A DNA stretch of 64,000 bases from an uncultured Roseobacter sp. (GTDB lineage: Bacteria; Pseudomonadota; Alphaproteobacteria; Rhodobacterales; Rhodobacteraceae). Positions 61,915 to 64,000 of this stretch are shown here, piece after piece. Position 1 is the stretch's first letter. Every line of letters starts with the position of its first letter. The stretch is taken from positions 484,001 to 548,000 of the forward strand of contig NZ_CANLKW010000002.1 of assembly GCF_947491795.1 (NCBI RefSeq), in the 5' to 3' direction. A program made the translations under genes and the position numbers. The notes under the pieces were generated by a model. It had not been told where the DNA came from. It made no database searches and was given only the letters and a program-made list of their open reading frames with translations.

Positions 61915-62898
61915 ATGCGTAAGACTACTGTAATTGCTGCAACCCTGCTTTGTGCGGCCCAGGCCTCGGCCGACACACCTGTGCTCACTGTTTACGCAGG
62001 CGACTACTTTACCTCCGAATGGGGCCCCGGCCCGATGATTGAAGAGGGCTTTGAAGCCTTCTGTGAATGCGACCTGCAATGGTCGACCGGCGATTTGTTG
62101 CCGCGCCTGCTGCTCGAGGGCGAGCGCACCAAGGCAGACGTGGTGATCGGTCTGACGTCGGACGTGACGGCCAAGGCGCGGGCAACCGGGCTTTTCGGCG
62201 CGCACGGCCAGGACAACGCCGCACTGACACTGCCGGTGGAATGGAGCGACGAGACTTTCCTGCCATTCAACTATGGCCATACGGCTTTCATCTATAATGA
62301 AACCACCATGGACGCGCCGCCCGCGAGTTTTGAGGAAATGCTCGCCCTGCCGGACGATGTGAAAATCGTCATCCAGGATCCGCGCACATCCATCTCCGGT
62401 CTCGCCCTCGTTCTCTGGGTGCAGGCGGTTTATGGCGATAAGGCGGACGAGGCCTGGGCGCAGCTGGCCCCTAAAATCCTGACGGTCACTAAAGACTGGT
62501 CCACCAGCTATGGCATGTTCACAGACGGCGAGGCTGATATGGTGCTGAGCTACACCACGTCGCCCGCCTATCACATGTTCGCCGAGGAGGATTTCACCAA
62601 AAAGGCCGCGATCTTCCCCGAGGGTCACTATTTCATGGTCGAAACCGTCGGCAAAATCGCCAAAACGGAACAGCCGGAACTGGCGGATGCCTTTATGGCT
62701 TATGTGATGTCCGGAGATTTTCAGTCGATGATCCCGACGGCGAACTGGTCGCTGCCCGCAGCGTTGCCAAAGGATCAGTGGCCTGAAGGCTGGTCGCAGC
62801 TGAACCTGCCGGAAAACGTTCTCTTTTACAGCGAAGCGGAATCCACTGAGCTTCAGACGCAGGCCATCGAGACGTGGCGCGCAGCGCTCAGCCAGTAA
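61915..62898 (+). CDS. thiB: Thiamine ABC transporter substrate-binding protein ThiB
   Basis: ThiB is the periplasmic thiamine/TPP-binding protein. Start ATG 61915 is 6 bases from the [13 protein letters not shown] 61909 is too close to it. The 327-residue product has a signal peptide (RKTTVIAATLLCAAQASA), then LTVYAGDYFTSEWGPGPMIEEGFEAFCECDLQW, RTKADVVIGLTSDV, LPFNYGHTAFIYNE and VQDPRTSISGLALVLWV-like sequence and WSTSYGMFTDGEADMVLSYTTSPAYHM, which match ThiB. It follows the TPP riboswitch and overlaps or abuts thiP. Confidence 0.95.
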   Translation: MRKTTVIAATLLCAAQASADTPVLTVYAGDYFTSEWGPGPMIEEGFEAFCECDLQWSTGDLLPRLLLEGERTKADVVIGLTSDVTAKARATGLFGAHGQDNAALTLPVEWSDETFLPFNYGHTAFIYNETTMDAPPASFEEMLALPDDVKIVIQDPRTSISGLALVLWVQAVYGDKADEAWAQLAPKILTVTKDWSTSYGMFTDGEADMVLSYTTSPAYHMFAEEDFTKKAAIFPEGHYFMVETVGKIAKTEQPELADAFMAYVMSGDFQSMIPTANWSLPAALPKDQWPEGWSQLNLPENVLFYSEAESTELQTQAIETWRAALSQ

Positions 62899-64000
62899 CC
62901 GGCCGATCCGGCATGCTCGCCGCGATCCTGGTGGTCGCGGCGGTCCTGCTGGCCTTTGTCGGGATCGGCCTGCGCGCAGAGCCTGGATCCGGCCTGGGCC
63001 CGGCGGACTGGGCCGCGCTGCGGTTTACCGTTGTCCAGGCGCTGCTGTCGGCCTTCTTTTCTGTGATTCTCGCGGTGCCGCTTGCGCGGGCACTGGCAAG
63101 ACGGGACATGCCGGGCAAGAGGCTTTTGGTCACGCTGCTGGGCGCGCCCTTTATTCTGCCCGTCATTGTCGCAGTCCTGGGTCTGCTGGCAATCTTTGGG
63201 CGCAACGGCCTGGTCAACCAGCTGTTCGGTGTTCTGGGCCTGCCGGAAGTGTCCATCTACGGGCTGCACGGCGTGGTGCTTGCGCATGTGTTTTTCAATC
63301 TGCCGCTTGCAACACGGCTTTTGCTGCAGGGCTGGCAAAGCATACCGGGCGAGCATTTTCGCCTGGTCGCACAGCTGGATCTGCCGCCTGCAATGGTGTT
63401 CCAAACTCTTGAGCGGCCGATGTTGCGCCAGATACTGCCCGGGGCTGCGGCTCTGATTTTCGTCATTTGCCTGACCAGTTTTGCCGTGGCGCTGACACTG
63501 GGCGGCGGGCCGCGCGCCACGACGATAGAACTCGCAATCTACCAGGCGTTCCGATTTGACTTTGATCTCTCCCGTGCTGCGTTTCTTTCTATATTACAAT
63601 TGATACTGGCGGGGGCCGCCGCTGTTCTCGCCCTGCGGATCATCCCGGACATCCCGATGGGTGCGGGAATGGACCGCCGGGTAAAAAGGTTTGACGCGCG
63701 CGGTGGTCTGCAGCGTGCGATTGATGCGCTCTGCATTCTTCTGGGCGGTGTTTTCCTGCTGGGCCCGCTTCTGGCTGTGACACTGTCCGGCCTGGCCGGT
63801 CTCGGCCAGATGCCGGCAACTGTCTGGCAGGCGGCGTTTACATCACTGTGGGTCGCTGCTCTGAGTGTTGCTGTCATGCTGGCGCTGGCTTTGCCCCTTG
63901 CAGGTTGGATCGCCATCCGGGACAAAGGTGGTGCCGAGGCGGTGGGCCTCATTGGCCTTTCGGCCTCACCGCTCATGCTGGGTGTGGGCTGGTTCATCCT
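62874..64000 (+). CDS. thiP: Thiamine ABC transporter permease ThiP (C-terminus beyond window)
   Basis: ThiP is the inner-membrane permease of the thiamine ABC importer. The frame from GTG 62874, or ATG 62913, stays open to the window end. Visible are repeated membrane helices and the binding-protein-dependent permease motifs, with the first half resembling a complete permease domain (LGAPFILPVIVAVLGLLAIFGRNGLVNQL, HVFFNLPLATRLLLQGWQSIPGEHFRLVAQLD) and the second half just beginning. The GTG start would overlap thiB by 25 bases; the ATG lies 15 bases after the thiB stop. The ATPase gene thiQ is expected downstream outside the window. Confidence 0.9.
   Translation, partial: MARSAQPVTGRSGMLAAILVVAAVLLAFVGIGLRAEPGSGLGPADWAALRFTVVQALLSAFFSVILAVPLARALARRDMPGKRLLVTLLGAPFILPVIVAVLGLLAIFGRNGLVNQLFGVLGLPEVSIYGLHGVVLAHVFFNLPLATRLLLQGWQSIPGEHFRLVAQLDLPPAMVFQTLERPMLRQILPGAAALIFVICLTSFAVALTLGGGPRATTIELAIYQAFRFDFDLSRAAFLSILQLILAGAAAVLALRIIPDIPMGAGMDRRVKRFDARGGLQRAIDALCILLGGVFLLGPLLAVTLSGLAGLGQMPATVWQAAFTSLWVAALSVAVMLALALPLAGWIAIRDKGGAEAVGLIGLSASPLMLGVGWFI

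Noticed and set aside
1..64000. CRISPR array, insertion sequence, prophage, integrase or rRNA genes
   Set aside because: No spaced identical repeats of CRISPR length, no transposase or integrase motifs and no rRNA sequence were seen. The 11-base array at 22331 is far too short in period for CRISPR.

Overview
The window is a 64 kb stretch of a GC-rich alphaproteobacterial chromosome, most likely from the Rhodobacterales (Roseobacter group). The evidence is the flagellar gene order with divergent fliL/fliF, near-consensus CtrA half-site pairs (TTAA-N7-TTAA) in motility promoters, the petP-petR regulator pair, an NDUFA9-like oxidoreductase, and many 4-base ATGA gene overlaps. It is mainly core chromosome: I see no rRNA, insertion sequence, integrase, prophage or CRISPR array. 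A species cannot be named from sequence inspection alone.

Region 1 (1-12.05 kb) is a flagellar cluster. A minus-strand fliL-orf129-motE-motA operon diverges from fliF-fliH-fliN-fliP. A second minus-strand run, motB-flgE-flgK-flgL-flgI, converges on fliP across an unexplained 635-base gap. Region 2 (12.1-18.1 kb) holds an MFS carrier, the tRNA hydroxylation protein TrhO, the NAD salvage pair pncA-pncB, a class IV aminotransferase and an unknown lipoprotein/HTH pair. Region 3 (18.1-28.6 kb) has tRNA-Leu(CAG), an NDUFA9-like protein, uppP, and a glutamate synthase locus in which two GFA-type zinc proteins sit between gltD and gltB, then mtgA.

Region 4 (28.6-44.8 kb) is mixed housekeeping: glutathione transferase, queG, a hydantoinase-family protein, a soluble triple-PAS chemoreceptor, msrA-msrB, an exported glutathione peroxidase, a methyltransferase, regulators, exporters, an HU protein, and a coupled amn-ade purine salvage operon. 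Region 5 (44.8-51.7 kb) is the most distinctive part. A LysR regulator diverges from a tightly packed catabolic run: an adducin-like protein, two tandem sterol-desaturase/fatty-acid-hydroxylase proteins, an acyl-CoA dehydrogenase with an Asp at the usual catalytic Glu position, an NDP-forming acyl-CoA ligase and a close CaiD (crotonobetainyl-CoA hydratase) homologue. The last three genes have the form of a gamma-butyrobetaine/carnitine CoA pathway; the two hydroxylases in the same run are not explained by it.

Region 6 (51.7-64 kb) contains an epimerase, dxs-ispA-xseB isoprenoid genes, petP-petR, ilvE, a DMT exporter, a DM13 protein divergent from a TetR regulator across a nested palindrome, aroC, and a TPP riboswitch ahead of thiB-thiP, which runs off the window. 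Regulatory features that can be read directly include four CtrA-like sites, a five-unit 11-base phased repeat behind gltD, a hairpin over the mtgA start codon, and inverted repeats built around the facing stop codons of convergent genes.
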